In this document: one piece after another, positions 1 through 8,231 of the stretch | How positions within the stretch are numbered: position 1 is the stretch's first letter | Layout of the letters: the number at the start of each line of letters is the position of its first letter | Translations under genes and position numbers: made by a program | Notes under the pieces: generated by a model | Seen by the model: the letters and a program-made list of their open reading frames with translations, nothing else | Database searches by the model: none | What the model was told of the DNA's origin: nothing | Assembly (NCBI RefSeq): GCF_014205165.1 | Contig: NZ_JACHMZ010000001.1 | Span: 124,001-188,000, forward strand | Origin: Micromonospora carbonacea | GTDB taxonomy: Bacteria; Actinomycetota; Actinomycetes; Mycobacteriales; Micromonosporaceae | Length of the DNA stretch: 64,000 nt | Reading direction: 5' to 3'

Positions 1-3000
1 GCACCCGCCCGTCGACGTCGCGCATGACGAACTCGCGGAAGCCGAGCCGGGTGGCGGAGGTGGCGTCCGCTGTGGACAGCGAGGCCAGTGTCGCCTCGTA
101 CCCGTCGTTGACGGGGACGCGGAGCAGCCGCAGTGCCTCGGAGGCGATCTCGGTGTCCTCGGCGATGCGGCCGACGAACACGGTGGAGACGAGGTTCTGC
201 ACGTCGAGCCCGAGGATGTCCTTCGGGTTCTGCGAGGCGACCAGCGCGGCGAGGTTCCACTTGCGGGAGTCGCGGGCGAGGCGCACGAGGAACGACCGGC
301 CGGAGCGCCAGCCCTCCATGAAGTGCGCCTCGTCCAGCCCGACCAGCTTCCTGGAGGACATCGAGCCGCCGTAGCAGCGGCGCACCGCGAGCCGGTGGGC
401 GGTGTGCAGCATGGGCAGCGCGAGCGCCTCCTCGGCCGACCAGTACTCGCGTTCGATCTTGAGGTCGGGCAGGCGCAGCCCGGCCATGGTGATCACGGTC
501 AGCGCCGCGTCGGCGCCGAGCAGCCCCTCCGGCGGGCGGCCGAAGAAGAGCATGGCCAGCGGCATCTCGGCGGTGTCCAGCAGCAGGTTCGCCAGCTCCC
601 GGCCGGCGTCGTCGTCGAGCTGACCGAGGCAGGCGACCACGTCGTCCAGGGTGGACGTCTCCTCGGCCGGCACCTGCCGGACCGCGTGCCGGAACAGGGT
701 CGCGGTGGACGCCTCCCGGGCCACCTGCGGCGGCACCAGCATCATGCAGATGTCCTGCACCAGCATGCGCCGCTCGGCACGGGCGTTGGAGACGGCGATC
801 TCGAACTCCCGGTCGCCGGCCGCGCCGGTGCTGAACTCGCTGCGTAGCGGCGTCGGGATGAGCGCGTACGGCGCCAGCGTCCCCTGCTCGGAGCCGGTCA
901 GGTTGAGCACCCGCGAGTACGGCCGCAGCTCGGGCATGCTGCACAGCCGGGCCAGCGGGCCGGACGGGTCGAGCAGGGTCACCTGCACGCCGCGCCGGGC
1001 GGCCAGGTAGCCCAGCGCGCCGAGCAGGGTGGACTTGCCGCCGCCGGGCTCGGCGACGAAGACCGCGAGGCCGGAGCGCTCCCGCACCTCCATCGGGAAG
1101 TGCAGGTCGAGGAAGACCGGCCGGCGGCAGGTGCCGGCGGTACGCCCGATCAGGTCGCCCCGCCGGTCGCCGACGGTGGACGCGGCCTGCGGCAGCGCGG
1201 CGGCGAGCAGGTTGACCGGCATCCGCCGGACGTAGCCGGTGTTGGCGATCGGCTCGCCGGGGATGAACTCGCGGGCCAGCCAGTCCTGGTTCTTCGGGTG
1301 CTGCAAGGACACGCGCAGTTCCCGGGAGTAGAGCTGGATGAGCCGGCGGGCCCGCTCCAGGCACTCCTCCCGGGTGCGGCCGCCGACGGCGATGCGGTGC
1401 CAGCCGTGGGCCCGGGCGGAGTCGACCGGCAGGCCGGTGGTCATCTCGTCGCCGATCACCAGCGCCCGCTTGGCCAGCCGCTCCAGCTCGGGCGGGGCGT
1501 CGATGCCGTGCTCGGCGTAGTCGAGCTGCTGGGAGCGGATCATCCGCAGCCGGTGTTCGAGGTTGCGGAAGCTGTCGCCGGAGCCGAGGATGTCGACCCG
1601 CGTGGAGATCTCCATCGGCCAGGGCAGCCGCTCGTGGAAGTGCAGCCAGGGCTCGTGCCGCTCGGGGATCTCCAGCGGCTCCATCCGGCCGACGGCGAGC
1701 ACGGCCACGTGCCGCTCCTCGCCGGTCATCCGGTTGACCAGCTTGACCGTCGACCCGTACGGGGTGCGGTACCGCTCCACCTGCTCGGTGAGGGCGAGCA
1801 GGTCGCCGCGTTCCCACCGGCCGTTGGTGACGGGGGAGAGGGCACCGGGCGGGGCCATGCAGAGCGCGACCGAGCGGTAGAGGAGCCACTCCAGCTCCTG
1901 GGTCGTGACCCGCCGGCCGCGCATGCCGAACGCGCCCAGCACCTCGTCGAACTGCTCGACGGTGCGGCCGAGCTTGCGGCGTTCGCCCTCGGCGACGCCG
2001 CGGCCGAAGGTGCGCAGGAGCCGTTCGGTGAGCGAGTCGCCGAGGGAGCGCCGGGCGAAGGTCACCCCGAGGTACGTCTGCCCCTCGGCGTGGTTGACGG
2101 ACAGCAGGTGCTGCTGGGCGGCGACGAGGTGGTCGCCCCAGCCGGCGGTGCCCGGCACGTCGGGCAGCGGGGACGTGGTGTGCGCGTCGATGGTGCGCGC
2201 CCACTCGTCGGCCGGGAACGGGCGGGTGGTGCGGCGCAGGTGCAGCCGGAAGCCGGCGAGGCCGGCGTACTGCTCCGAGATGGCGGCGAGCAGGGCCTCC
2301 CGTTCGGCGTCGGGCCGGAACGCCCAGCGCACCTCGGGCAGCCAGTACCACGCCGTGACGGTGTTGGGGGTGAAGGTCAGGTGGCCGGCGATCTCGGTGA
2401 TGGCCAGCTCGACCGACGGGTCGCGGTCCCCGAACTTGATCTTCGGTGGCTTGGCGGGGCGGGCGGGCTTGGCCGGCTTCGCGGGCCGGGCGGGCTTCGC
2501 GGGCTTGGCGGCCCGCTCGCGCCGCTCGGCCGTCCGCTGGCGGGGCGGCGTCACCTCGCGGCCGGCCGGGGACTGCGCCGGCTCCGGGAGCGCCGGTCGA
2601 TCCGGCTCCCAGCCCCGGGGCGGGGCCTCGGGGCCGCGCTGCGGGGACGGGGCGACGCCGGGCTGCGGGGACGGCGTGCCGCCGCGCTGCGGGGCGTGCG
2701 CGGCCTCCCGCCGTGCCGCCGGCTCGGCCGCCCGCTGCGGCGACCGCCCGGGCTCCCGGCGCACGGGCGGCTCGGCGTCCTGCCAGCCGTACGTCTCGTC
2801 GTCGGGATCGGCGGGGGGCTCGGCCACGACCGGGGGCGGCGGGTCGGGCGTGGGCGTGGGGCGTGCCGCCGGGAGCCGGTCCACGTGCTGCTGGGGGACC
2901 CGGGGCCGGCTGTGCGGCGGGGGCGCGACGGTGGCCCGTTCGGCGGGGGCCGGCGCGATCTCGGGCCGCGCGGGCGGGGCCGCCACGGCCGGCGGCTGGT

Positions 3001-3349
3001 GCGGGATCGGGGGGTGCTCGCGGGGCGTGGGCCGGGGCGGCGCGGGCAGCGCGGGCCGGGACGCCGGGTGGGCGCCGCCGAAGAGGTCGAGGAACGGTGA
3101 GTCGATGTCGGCGCTGTCGACGACCATCGGCGGGCTCGGCTCGGGGCCGGTCGGCGCGGGTCGTCCGGGCGTGGGCCGGGGCGCCTGGAAGACGCCGACC
3201 CGCCCGTGACCGGGGGTGGTGGCCAGCGCGGGGTCGAGGGCGACCTCGTCCAGGTCCTCGTCCGGAGGGTAGTCGAACGAGCGCGCACGGTTACCGTGCG
3301 TGGCCGCGTGACGTCCTGCCGGGGAACCCGGCGTGGAAGAGCGACTCAT
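1..3349 (-). CDS. VirB4/TraC-like conjugation ATPase, C-terminus beyond window
   Basis: Frame stays open from an ATG at 3349 to the window edge, about 1116 residues visible. The first 300 or so residues are Pro/Arg-rich and look disordered, ending in a KPAKPARPAK-type stretch. A folded part follows, starting near FGDRDPSVELAITEIAG. Walker A (EPGGGKSTLLG) lies near residue 770 and Walker B (KLVGLDEAHF) near 1005, the pattern of VirB4/TrbE/TraC ATPases that power type IV secretion. Two small membrane proteins precede it in the same operon, as a conjugation-like module would have. Whether it exports DNA or protein cannot be told. A long open frame on the opposite strand is a codon-bias shadow. 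Confidence 0.85.
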   Translation of the reverse strand, partial: MSRSSTPGSPAGRHAATHGNRARSFDYPPDEDLDEVALDPALATTPGHGRVGVFQAPRPTPGRPAPTGPEPSPPMVVDSADIDSPFLDLFGGAHPASRPALPAPPRPTPREHPPIPHQPPAVAAPPARPEIAPAPAERATVAPPPHSRPRVPQQHVDRLPAARPTPTPDPPPPVVAEPPADPDDETYGWQDAEPPVRREPGRSPQRAAEPAARREAAHAPQRGGTPSPQPGVAPSPQRGPEAPPRGWEPDRPALPEPAQSPAGREVTPPRQRTAERRERAAKPAKPARPAKPAKPARPAKPPKIKFGDRDPSVELAITEIAGHLTFTPNTVTAWYWLPEVRWAFRPDAEREALLAAISEQYAGLAGFRLHLRRTTRPFPADEWARTIDAHTTSPLPDVPGTAGWGDHLVAAQQHLLSVNHAEGQTYLGVTFARRSLGDSLTERLLRTFGRGVAEGERRKLGRTVEQFDEVLGAFGMRGRRVTTQELEWLLYRSVALCMAPPGALSPVTNGRWERGDLLALTEQVERYRTPYGSTVKLVNRMTGEERHVAVLAVGRMEPLEIPERHEPWLHFHERLPWPMEISTRVDILGSGDSFRNLEHRLRMIRSQQLDYAEHGIDAPPELERLAKRALVIGDEMTTGLPVDSARAHGWHRIAVGGRTREECLERARRLIQLYSRELRVSLQHPKNQDWLAREFIPGEPIANTGYVRRMPVNLLAAALPQAASTVGDRRGDLIGRTAGTCRRPVFLDLHFPMEVRERSGLAVFVAEPGGGKSTLLGALGYLAARRGVQVTLLDPSGPLARLCSMPELRPYSRVLNLTGSEQGTLAPYALIPTPLRSEFSTGAAGDREFEIAVSNARAERRMLVQDICMMLVPPQVAREASTATLFRHAVRQVPAEETSTLDDVVACLGQLDDDAGRELANLLLDTAEMPLAMLFFGRPPEGLLGADAALTVITMAGLRLPDLKIEREYWSAEEALALPMLHTAHRLAVRRCYGGSMSSRKLVGLDEAHFMEGWRSGRSFLVRLARDSRKWNLAALVASQNPKDILGLDVQNLVSTVFVGRIAEDTEIASEALRLLRVPVNDGYEATLASLSTADATSATRLGFREFVMRDVDGRV

Positions 3350-3402
3350 GCCACCGCCTCATCCGCGTGCTGCTTCGGCCCGATCGGCGTACGCCCGGTC
3401 AT
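3346..3402 (-). CDS. Candidate 18-codon micro-ORF bridging two T4SS-like genes
   Basis: Reads MTGRTPIGPKQHADEAVA then TGA. Its ATG overlaps the stop of the PrgI-like gene (ATGA, 3402-3399) and its TGA overlaps the start of the VirB4-like gene (ATGA, 3349-3346). It would let ribosomes pass from one gene to the next without a gap. No homology is claimed for the peptide; it may act only as a coupling device, or be chance. Confidence 0.35.
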   Translation of the reverse strand: MTGRTPIGPKQHADEAVA

Positions 3403-3761
3403 GCCAGTTCCTCCCGGATCCTGATCCGGCTCGCCACCAGGCGCGGGTCGCGCTGCTCGGCGGCCGACTCCCGGGTGCGCCGCCAGTCGGTCAGCGCGGT
3501 GCGGATCACCATGCGCGCGGGCCGGTCGGGGTCGACGTACCGGAAGATGAACGAGGTGCTCACGATGGCGAGCGCGATCTCCCAGGCGGGAAAGAGCTCG
3601 ACCTGCAACGTGAACAGCCAGTGGATGAACATGTAGAGGGGTACGAGCAGCATGAACACGCCGTACTGGGCGTACGGCAGGTGGACGGGCAGGGTGTAGC
3701 CGGGTGGCCCGAGGTAGACCAGGCGGGCCCGGTAGATGTCGTCGTCGGTGCGCAGCCGCAT
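3399..3761 (-). CDS. PrgI/TcpE-like small membrane protein
   Basis: 120 residues with two hydrophobic segments at about 32-51 (GVFMLLVPLYMFIHWLF) and 58-74, followed by a basic cytoplasmic tail rich in Arg and Glu. Size, topology and position directly before a VirB4-like ATPase fit the PrgI/TcpE type of inner-membrane component of Gram-positive conjugation machines. The stop codon overlaps an ATG (ATGA), and the next large gene begins 50 bp further on. The family assignment rests on context and topology rather than on a catalytic motif. Confidence 0.6.
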   Translation of the reverse strand: MRLRTDDDIYRARLVYLGPPGYTLPVHLPYAQYGVFMLLVPLYMFIHWLFTLQVELFPAWEIALAIVSTSFIFRYVDPDRPARMVIRTALTDWRRTRESAAEQRDPRLVASRIRIREELA

Positions 3762-3771
3762 CTGCCCGCGC

Positions 3772-4086
3772 CTATTCGAAGATCAGGTCGATCAGGTAAT
3801 CACCGACGAAGAAGAGTGTGGCCGCTCCGGCGATGAAGGCCAGCCCGACGATCGCGATGGCGGAGCTGGTCAGGACCTTGGAGATCTCGCCGCGGCTGGC
3901 CCGGCCGATGAAGATGACGCCGAGCACGGCCAGCAGGATCGGCGCGATCTTGCTGGCGAAGAACGTGACGACGCCGTTGGTGTCGATGCCCTTGGGTGCC
4001 GGCTCGGCGAGTGGAGTCGACGCCAGGGTGTGGAGCGCGTGGGTGACGCCGGACGACGTCGCCTCCATGAGCTCGATGGCGATCAC
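3772..4086 (-). CDS. VirB2/TrbC-like small membrane protein
   Basis: 104 residues, GTG start with a strong GGGAGG site 5 nt upstream. An amphipathic N-terminus is followed by two transmembrane segments (about residues 45-62 and 72-95) and a short C-terminus ending IDLIFE. Two-helix proteins of this size are typical of VirB2/TrbC-type pilin or channel subunits. It is the first gene of the minus-strand operon, 10 bp before the PrgI-like gene. No signal peptidase site is obvious, so a true pilin role is an inference. Confidence 0.5.
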   Translation of the reverse strand: MIAIELMEATSSGVTHALHTLASTPLAEPAPKGIDTNGVVTFFASKIAPILLAVLGVIFIGRASRGEISKVLTSSAIAIVGLAFIAGAATLFFVGDYLIDLIFE

Positions 4087-4438
4087 TGGAACCTCCCTGT
4101 TGCGGCCGGCGGAGCCGCGGCGGTGCGGTGGTCAAGCTTGGCGGGATGGTGCTCACTCTGCGCAGTGTCGGCGACCCTGCGTTCGTCACCCACCACGCGG
4201 AGTAGTGAGCTTTGGGGGGATTTTTCCCGCTTCGGCCCTCCCTCCAGGCTTCGCCGTCTCGCTGCTGGGCAATTCCAAAGGGTACGGGCCGCCCCCCTTT
4301 GCGACAAGCCGCGAAGAGTCGGCCCGGAACGACCCGGACGACCGATCGTACACTCGTTCTAATTGCCATGTCAGGGGTGCCGCCGGCGGGGCGCACCGGG
4401 CCGCCCGGGCACCCCGCCGCGACCGGTACGGTGCAGTC
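4087..4438. promoter_or_regulatory. Divergent intergenic region, T4SS-like operon / folP
   Basis: 352 bp that must carry promoters for both directions. Visible on the plus side are a LexA-like palindrome at 4346-4361 overlapping a TCTAAT -10-like hexamer (4358-4363), a 24-codon micro-ORF (4368-4442) and a second -10-like TACGGT at 4427-4432. On the minus side only the GGGAGG ribosome site of the first gene is clear. No other gene is supported here. Confidence 0.5.
4346..4361. promoter_or_regulatory. LexA/SOS-box-like palindrome
   Basis: TCGTAC-ACTC-GTTCTA matches the actinobacterial LexA consensus TCGAAC-N4-GTTCGA at 10 of 12 positions. It overlaps a possible -10 (TCTAAT), the place where a repressor would block transcription. 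It could be chance; no DNA-repair gene follows directly. Confidence 0.3.
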
Positions 4439-4442
4439 GTGA
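4368..4442 (+). CDS. Candidate 24-codon leader ORF of folP
   Basis: ATG at 4368 opens a 24-codon frame beginning MSGVPPAGRTG whose TGA (4440-4442) overlaps the folP GTG start as GTGA. It begins 4 nt after the -10-like TCTAAT, so a transcript from there could start close to this ATG. It may translationally couple to folP, or be fortuitous since GTGA overlaps are common in GC-rich DNA. Confidence 0.25.
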   Translation: MSGVPPAGRTGPPGHPAATGTVQS

Positions 4443-5359
4443 CCGATCTGGTACGGACGCGGACCCCGGTGGTGATGGGGGTCCTCAACGTCACGCCCGA
4501 CTCCTTCTCCGACGGCGGTCGATACGCCGATCTCGACGCCGCCGTCGCACACGGGGTGCGGCTCCGGGAGGAGGGCGCGCACCTGGTGGACGTCGGCGGC
4601 GAGTCGACCCGCCCGGGGGCGCACCGGGTGGACGCCGCCACCGAGGCCGCCCGGGTGCTGCCGGTGGTCCGGGAGCTCGCCGCCGCCGGCGTCGCGGTCA
4701 GCATCGACACCAGCCGGGCCCGGGTGGCCGAGGCCGCCCTCGCGGCCGGGGCGGCGGTGGTCAACGACGTCTCCGGCGGCCTGGCCGACCCGGAGATGGC
4801 CCGGGTGGTCCGCGACGCCGGCTGCCCCTGGGTGCTCATGCACTGGCGCGGGCACTCGCGCGGGATGAGCGGGCTGGCCCACTACACCGACGTGGTGACC
4901 GACGTGCGGGCCGAGCTGGCCGGGCGGGTCGACGCGGCGCTGGCCGCCGGGGTGGCCGCCGACCGCATCGTCATCGACCCCGGCCTCGGCTTCGCCAAGA
5001 CCGCCGAGCACAACTGGCAGCTCACCGCCCGCCTGCCCGAGCTGCTGGAGCTCGGCCTCCCGCTGCTCTTCGGGGCCAGCCGCAAGTCCTACCTGGGTCG
5101 GCTGCTCGCCGCCGCCGACGGCACCCCCCGGCCGACCGCCGGCCGGGAGACCGCCACCGCCGCGACCAGCCTGCTCGCGGTCGCGGCCGGGGCCTGGGGG
5201 GTACGCGTGCACGACGTGCTCGGCACCGTCGACGCCCTGGCGGTCTGGCGGGCCAGCGGCAGCCCGCGCCTCGGGCCCGCCCGCGAGGGTGGTCGGCCGG
5301 CCGGCCGGGGCGGGCCGGCGGCGGCAGGAGTCGGAAGACCGACGGAGGGGGAACGGTGA
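4439..5359 (+). CDS. folP: Dihydropteroate synthase
   Basis: Condenses 7,8-dihydropterin pyrophosphate with p-aminobenzoate in folate synthesis; the sulfonamide target. 306 residues. Characteristic blocks are GVLNVTPDSFSDGG near the N-terminus, DVGGESTRPGA, SIDTSRARVAEAA, NDVSGG, DPGLGFAKT, GASRKSYLG and VRVHDV. Start chosen as GTG 4439, preceded by -10-like TACGGT six nt upstream (possible leaderless mRNA). The C-terminal 30 residues are a Gly/Pro/Arg-rich extension beyond the barrel. The stop overlaps folB by 4 bp. In M. tuberculosis folE precedes folP; here a secretion-like module lies upstream instead. Confidence 0.96.
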   Translation: MTDLVRTRTPVVMGVLNVTPDSFSDGGRYADLDAAVAHGVRLREEGAHLVDVGGESTRPGAHRVDAATEAARVLPVVRELAAAGVAVSIDTSRARVAEAALAAGAAVVNDVSGGLADPEMARVVRDAGCPWVLMHWRGHSRGMSGLAHYTDVVTDVRAELAGRVDAALAAGVAADRIVIDPGLGFAKTAEHNWQLTARLPELLELGLPLLFGASRKSYLGRLLAAADGTPRPTAGRETATAATSLLAVAAGAWGVRVHDVLGTVDALAVWRASGSPRLGPAREGGRPAGRGGPAAAGVGRPTEGER

Positions 5360-5754
5360 CCGACCGGATCACGCTGACGGGCCTGCGGGCGCACGGCCGG
5401 CACGGCGTCTACGACTTCGAGCGGGAACGGGGGCAGGAGTTCGTCGTCGACGCCGTCCTCGAACTCGACCTCGCGCCCGCCGCCCGCTCCGACGAGGTGA
5501 CCGACACGGTGCACTACGGGGAGCTGGCCGACCGGCTGGTCGCGGTGCTGACCGGCGAGCCGGTGAACCTGATCGAGACGCTCGCCGACCGGCTGCTCAC
5601 GATCTGCCTGGCCGACTCCCGCGTGACCCGCGCGACGGTGACCGTGCACAAGCCGGAGGCGCCCGTGCCGCACGCCTTCACCGACGTCGCCGTCACCATG
5701 TCCAGGGCGCGGACCGGCCCGCCGCCTGCCGCGCCCGCCGGGGGTGCCGGGTGA
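5356..5754 (+). CDS. folB: Dihydroneopterin aldolase
   Basis: 132 residues, GTG start overlapping the folP stop (GTGA). Converts 7,8-dihydroneopterin to 6-hydroxymethyl-7,8-dihydropterin plus glycolaldehyde. Family features: GLRAHGRHGVYDFERERGQEF at the N-terminus, YGELAD, the NLIETLADRL active-site Glu segment, and the HKPEAPVPHAF segment with the conserved Lys. Tail after AVTMSRA is Pro/Ala-rich. It sits between folP and folK in the usual actinobacterial order, with overlaps at both ends. Confidence 0.95.
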   Translation: MTDRITLTGLRAHGRHGVYDFERERGQEFVVDAVLELDLAPAARSDEVTDTVHYGELADRLVAVLTGEPVNLIETLADRLLTICLADSRVTRATVTVHKPEAPVPHAFTDVAVTMSRARTGPPPAAPAGGAG

Positions 5755-6278
5755 CCCGCGCCCTGCTCTCCCTCGGCAGCAACCTCGGCGACCGGCTGGC
5801 CCACCTGCGCTCGGCGGTGGACTCCCTCGGCGAGGCGGTGCTGCTGGTCTCGGGCGTCTACGAGACCCCGCCGTGGGGCGACGCGGACCAGCCCGCGTAC
5901 CTCAACGCGGTGGCGCTGGTCGCGGACCCGGCGGCGGCCCCGCCGGACTGGCTGGCGCGGGCCCGGGCCGCCGAGCGGCGCGCCGGCCGCGAGCGCGACC
6001 CGGCGCGCCGCTTCGGCCCGCGCACCCTCGACGTCGACGTCGTCGCCGTCTGGGACGACGCCGGCGAGCCGGTGCTCAGCGACGACCCGGAGCTGACCCT
6101 CCCGCACCCCCGGGCCCACCTGCGGGCGTTCGTGCTCCGGCCGTGGATCGACATCCAGCCGTACGGGCGGCTGCCCGGGCACGGCTGGCTGACCGACCTG
6201 CTCAACGCCGAACCGGTGGCCGGCGACGCCCTGGAACTGAGCCCCCGGCCGGATCTGGCGTTAGAGTCGTCGACATGA
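5751..6278 (+). CDS. folK: 6-hydroxymethyl-7,8-dihydropterin pyrophosphokinase (HPPK)
   Basis: 175 residues, GTG start overlapping folB. Transfers pyrophosphate from ATP to the pterin, providing the FolP substrate. Motifs: LSLGSNLGDR, YETPPWGDADQPAYLNAV, the Mg-binding RFGPRTLDVDVV and LPHPRAHLRAFVLRPW. The stop codon is embedded in ATGA at 6275-6278, opening an 8-codon micro-ORF that ends at the next gene. Confidence 0.96.
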   Translation: MTRALLSLGSNLGDRLAHLRSAVDSLGEAVLLVSGVYETPPWGDADQPAYLNAVALVADPAAAPPDWLARARAAERRAGRERDPARRFGPRTLDVDVVAVWDDAGEPVLSDDPELTLPHPRAHLRAFVLRPWIDIQPYGRLPGHGWLTDLLNAEPVAGDALELSPRPDLALESST

Positions 6279-6301
6279 GCCAGTGGAGCCGGCCGGCATG
6301 A
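6275..6301 (+). CDS. Candidate 8-codon micro-ORF between folK and DUF3180 gene
   Basis: MSQWSRPA then TGA. Its start overlaps the folK stop (ATGA) and its stop overlaps the next ATG (ATGA, 6298-6301). A -10-like TAGAGT at 6262-6267 ends 7 nt before this ATG, so it could also be the first codon of a leaderless internal transcript. Function other than coupling is not suggested. Confidence 0.35.
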   Translation: MSQWSRPA

Positions 6302-6834
6302 CCCAGGCGCAGTCCCGACCGCCGGGCGGGTCGGACCCCGACCGCTCCAGGATGGGCCCCACCCGGATCTCCACCCTGGTCGTCGCCGGCCTGGCCGCCG
6401 CGGCGGTGGCCTGGCTGCTGATCAGCACCCTCTACGGCGGATTCCCACGGCTGCCCTGGCTGCCGGTGGTGACGCTGGCCGCGCTGGCGGTGCTGGAGGC
6501 GTACGCGGCGGTCAACACCCGCAGCCGGATCGAGCGGCGGCCGGGGCGCGACCCGGTCGATCCGCTGCTGGTGGCCCGGTTCGTGGTGCTGGCGAAGGCG
6601 TCCGCCCTGGCCGGGGCGATCTTCGCCGGCTGGTGCGCCGGGCTGACCGGGTGGCTCTTCGTCGAGCCCACCCGGGCCGCCGCCGAGGACCGCCCGGCCG
6701 CCGGCGCCGGCCTGCTCGCGGCGCTCGCCCTGGTGGCCGCCGCGCTGTGGCTGGAGCGGTCCTGCCGGGTGCCGGAGCGGCCCGAGGACGAGCGGGACGC
6801 GGACCGGCGGGAGGGCGGCCCGGGTCAGCGCTGA
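6298..6834 (+). CDS. DUF3180 membrane protein
   Basis: 178 residues starting MTQAQSRPPGG. Four hydrophobic segments (about 27-44, 52-65, 97-118 and 133-149) and charged ends, typical of the DUF3180 family found next to folK across Actinobacteria (Rv3605c position). Function unknown. The start at 6298 is preferred over an in-frame GTG at 6283 because it falls exactly at the ATGA junction described for the micro-ORF. Confidence 0.8.
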   Translation: MTQAQSRPPGGSDPDRSRMGPTRISTLVVAGLAAAAVAWLLISTLYGGFPRLPWLPVVTLAALAVLEAYAAVNTRSRIERRPGRDPVDPLLVARFVVLAKASALAGAIFAGWCAGLTGWLFVEPTRAAAEDRPAAGAGLLAALALVAAALWLERSCRVPERPEDERDADRREGGPGQR

Positions 6835-6953
6835 CCACGGGGGGTTACGCCCGGACCGGCGCGCAGGTACCGTGCCTGGCGACCGGAGAGCAACGGCCGC
6901 CCCGGTCCGTCCGGGCCGGACCCTGCGGCCGTGACCTGGGGAGGGCACGCGTC

Positions 6954-8171
6954 ATGGGGCACGAGGATCCGGGCCGGCACCTCCCCGCGGAGCCCTCGTC
7001 GGGCGTGCCCGCGTCGGTGCTGGAGAACGTCTTCGACGATCCGGCCCACGGCGAGCCGGGCCGCGACCGGGTCGCCGTGCACGTCGTCTGGGAACTGCTG
7101 CTGGCCGCCGCCCTCGCCGTGCTGACCTGGCTGCTGTGGCGGGCGGATCCGGCCGCGCTGCGCGACGACGGGCTGCGGTCGCTGCTGGTCGACGTGGTGG
7201 CGCTGGGGCTGCTCGTGCTGGCCGCCGGGCTGACCCTGCGCACCTCGGCCGTGAACCTGGCGGTCGGCCCGGTGGCGGTCGCCGCCGCCCTGCACGCCGC
7301 CGAGCAGGGCGACCGGGGAATCGAGGTCGCGGTGGGGCACGCCGTGGCGGTGGCCGCGATCGGCGGGCTGGCCGTGGGGCTCGCCGTGGTGGTGCTGCAC
7401 GTGCCCGGCTGGGCGGCGAGCCTGGCCGGCGCGGCCGGCGTGGTGGTCTACATCCAGCAGCGCTCCGCGCCGGTGCCGGTGCAGGGCGGGTACGACCCCC
7501 GGGACACCGCGTTCTACCTCTTCGCCGGCTTCGCCGCCGTGGCCGTCCTCGGCGGACTGTTCGGGGCCGTCCGCCCGGTGCGCCGCCTGGTCGGCCGGTA
7601 CCGCCCGGTGGCCGACCCGGCCCGTCGCCGGGGCGGCGTCGCGGCGACCATCGTCGTGTTCGCCTTCGTCCTCTCCACCGTGTTCGCCACGCTCGCCGGC
7701 ATCCTGCTCGCCAGCAACGGCGACGGGCCCGTCGCCCCCACCGAGGGGCTGGGCTGGACGACGCTCGCCGTCGGCATCGCGCTGCTCGGCGGCACGAGCG
7801 CGTACGGCCGGCGCGGCGCGATCTTCGGCACGCTGCTCGCCGTCAGCCTCGTCGCCGTCCTGCGTGCCTGGCTGGACGCCGAGGGCTGGAGCGTGAGCCG
7901 GTGGGCGGTCGGCGGGGCGGCCCTCGGCGTCGGCCTGGTGGTGACCCGGCTGGTCGAGACGTTCGGGCGGCCCCGGACGGCGGGTGTGGACCCGGAGCCG
8001 ATCCCGCGGGGCGACGGCACGATCAGCTCCGGCTGGTCGGTGCCCCGGCCGGCGCCGGTGGGCGACTGGCCCCCGGCCCTGCCCACCCGCACCGACGACA
8101 CCCCCACCGACCCCTGGGACGCGTCGCGCTGGGACGACCGCCCGTCGCGCTGGGACACCGGCGACCGCTGA
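6954..8171 (+). CDS. Orphan RbsC/BPD_transp_2-like membrane permease
   Basis: 405 residues with about eight to ten transmembrane segments and a glycine-rich TLRTSAVNLAVGPVAV core resembling ribose/branched-chain ABC permeases, where that region follows the EAA-like loop. A second block TTLAVGIALLGGTSAYGRRGAIFGTLLAVSL is the conserved permease C-terminal motif. The last 60 residues are a soluble Pro/Asp/Trp-rich tail with repeated SRWD. No ATPase or binding protein lies beside it, so either its partners are elsewhere or it no longer works as an ABC permease. Confidence 0.7.
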   Translation: MGHEDPGRHLPAEPSSGVPASVLENVFDDPAHGEPGRDRVAVHVVWELLLAAALAVLTWLLWRADPAALRDDGLRSLLVDVVALGLLVLAAGLTLRTSAVNLAVGPVAVAAALHAAEQGDRGIEVAVGHAVAVAAIGGLAVGLAVVVLHVPGWAASLAGAAGVVVYIQQRSAPVPVQGGYDPRDTAFYLFAGFAAVAVLGGLFGAVRPVRRLVGRYRPVADPARRRGGVAATIVVFAFVLSTVFATLAGILLASNGDGPVAPTEGLGWTTLAVGIALLGGTSAYGRRGAIFGTLLAVSLVAVLRAWLDAEGWSVSRWAVGGAALGVGLVVTRLVETFGRPRTAGVDPEPIPRGDGTISSGWSVPRPAPVGDWPPALPTRTDDTPTDPWDASRWDDRPSRWDTGDR

Positions 8172-8218
8172 CCTGCACGAGTCGGGGGCGGCGGCGCGCC
8201 GCCGGTGATCTCGCCGGT

Positions 8219-8224
8219 TAGGCT
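8219..8224 (+). promoter_or_regulatory. -10 element TAGGCT of a probable leaderless gene
   Basis: TAGGCT ends 7 nt before the ATG at 8232, the spacing at which transcription would start on the start codon. No Shine-Dalgarno sequence is present. Confidence 0.55.
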
Positions 8225-8231
8225 CGGCGGC

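Noticed and set aside
1100..3100. A 666-codon open frame on the plus strand
   Set aside because: It is the opposite-strand shadow of the VirB4-like gene; composition (Gly, Arg, Val, Gln-rich, no motifs) fits GC-rich antisense frames.
4368..4442. folP starting at ATG 4368
   Set aside because: That ATG is in another frame and stops at 4442; the DHPS frame opens with GTG 4439.
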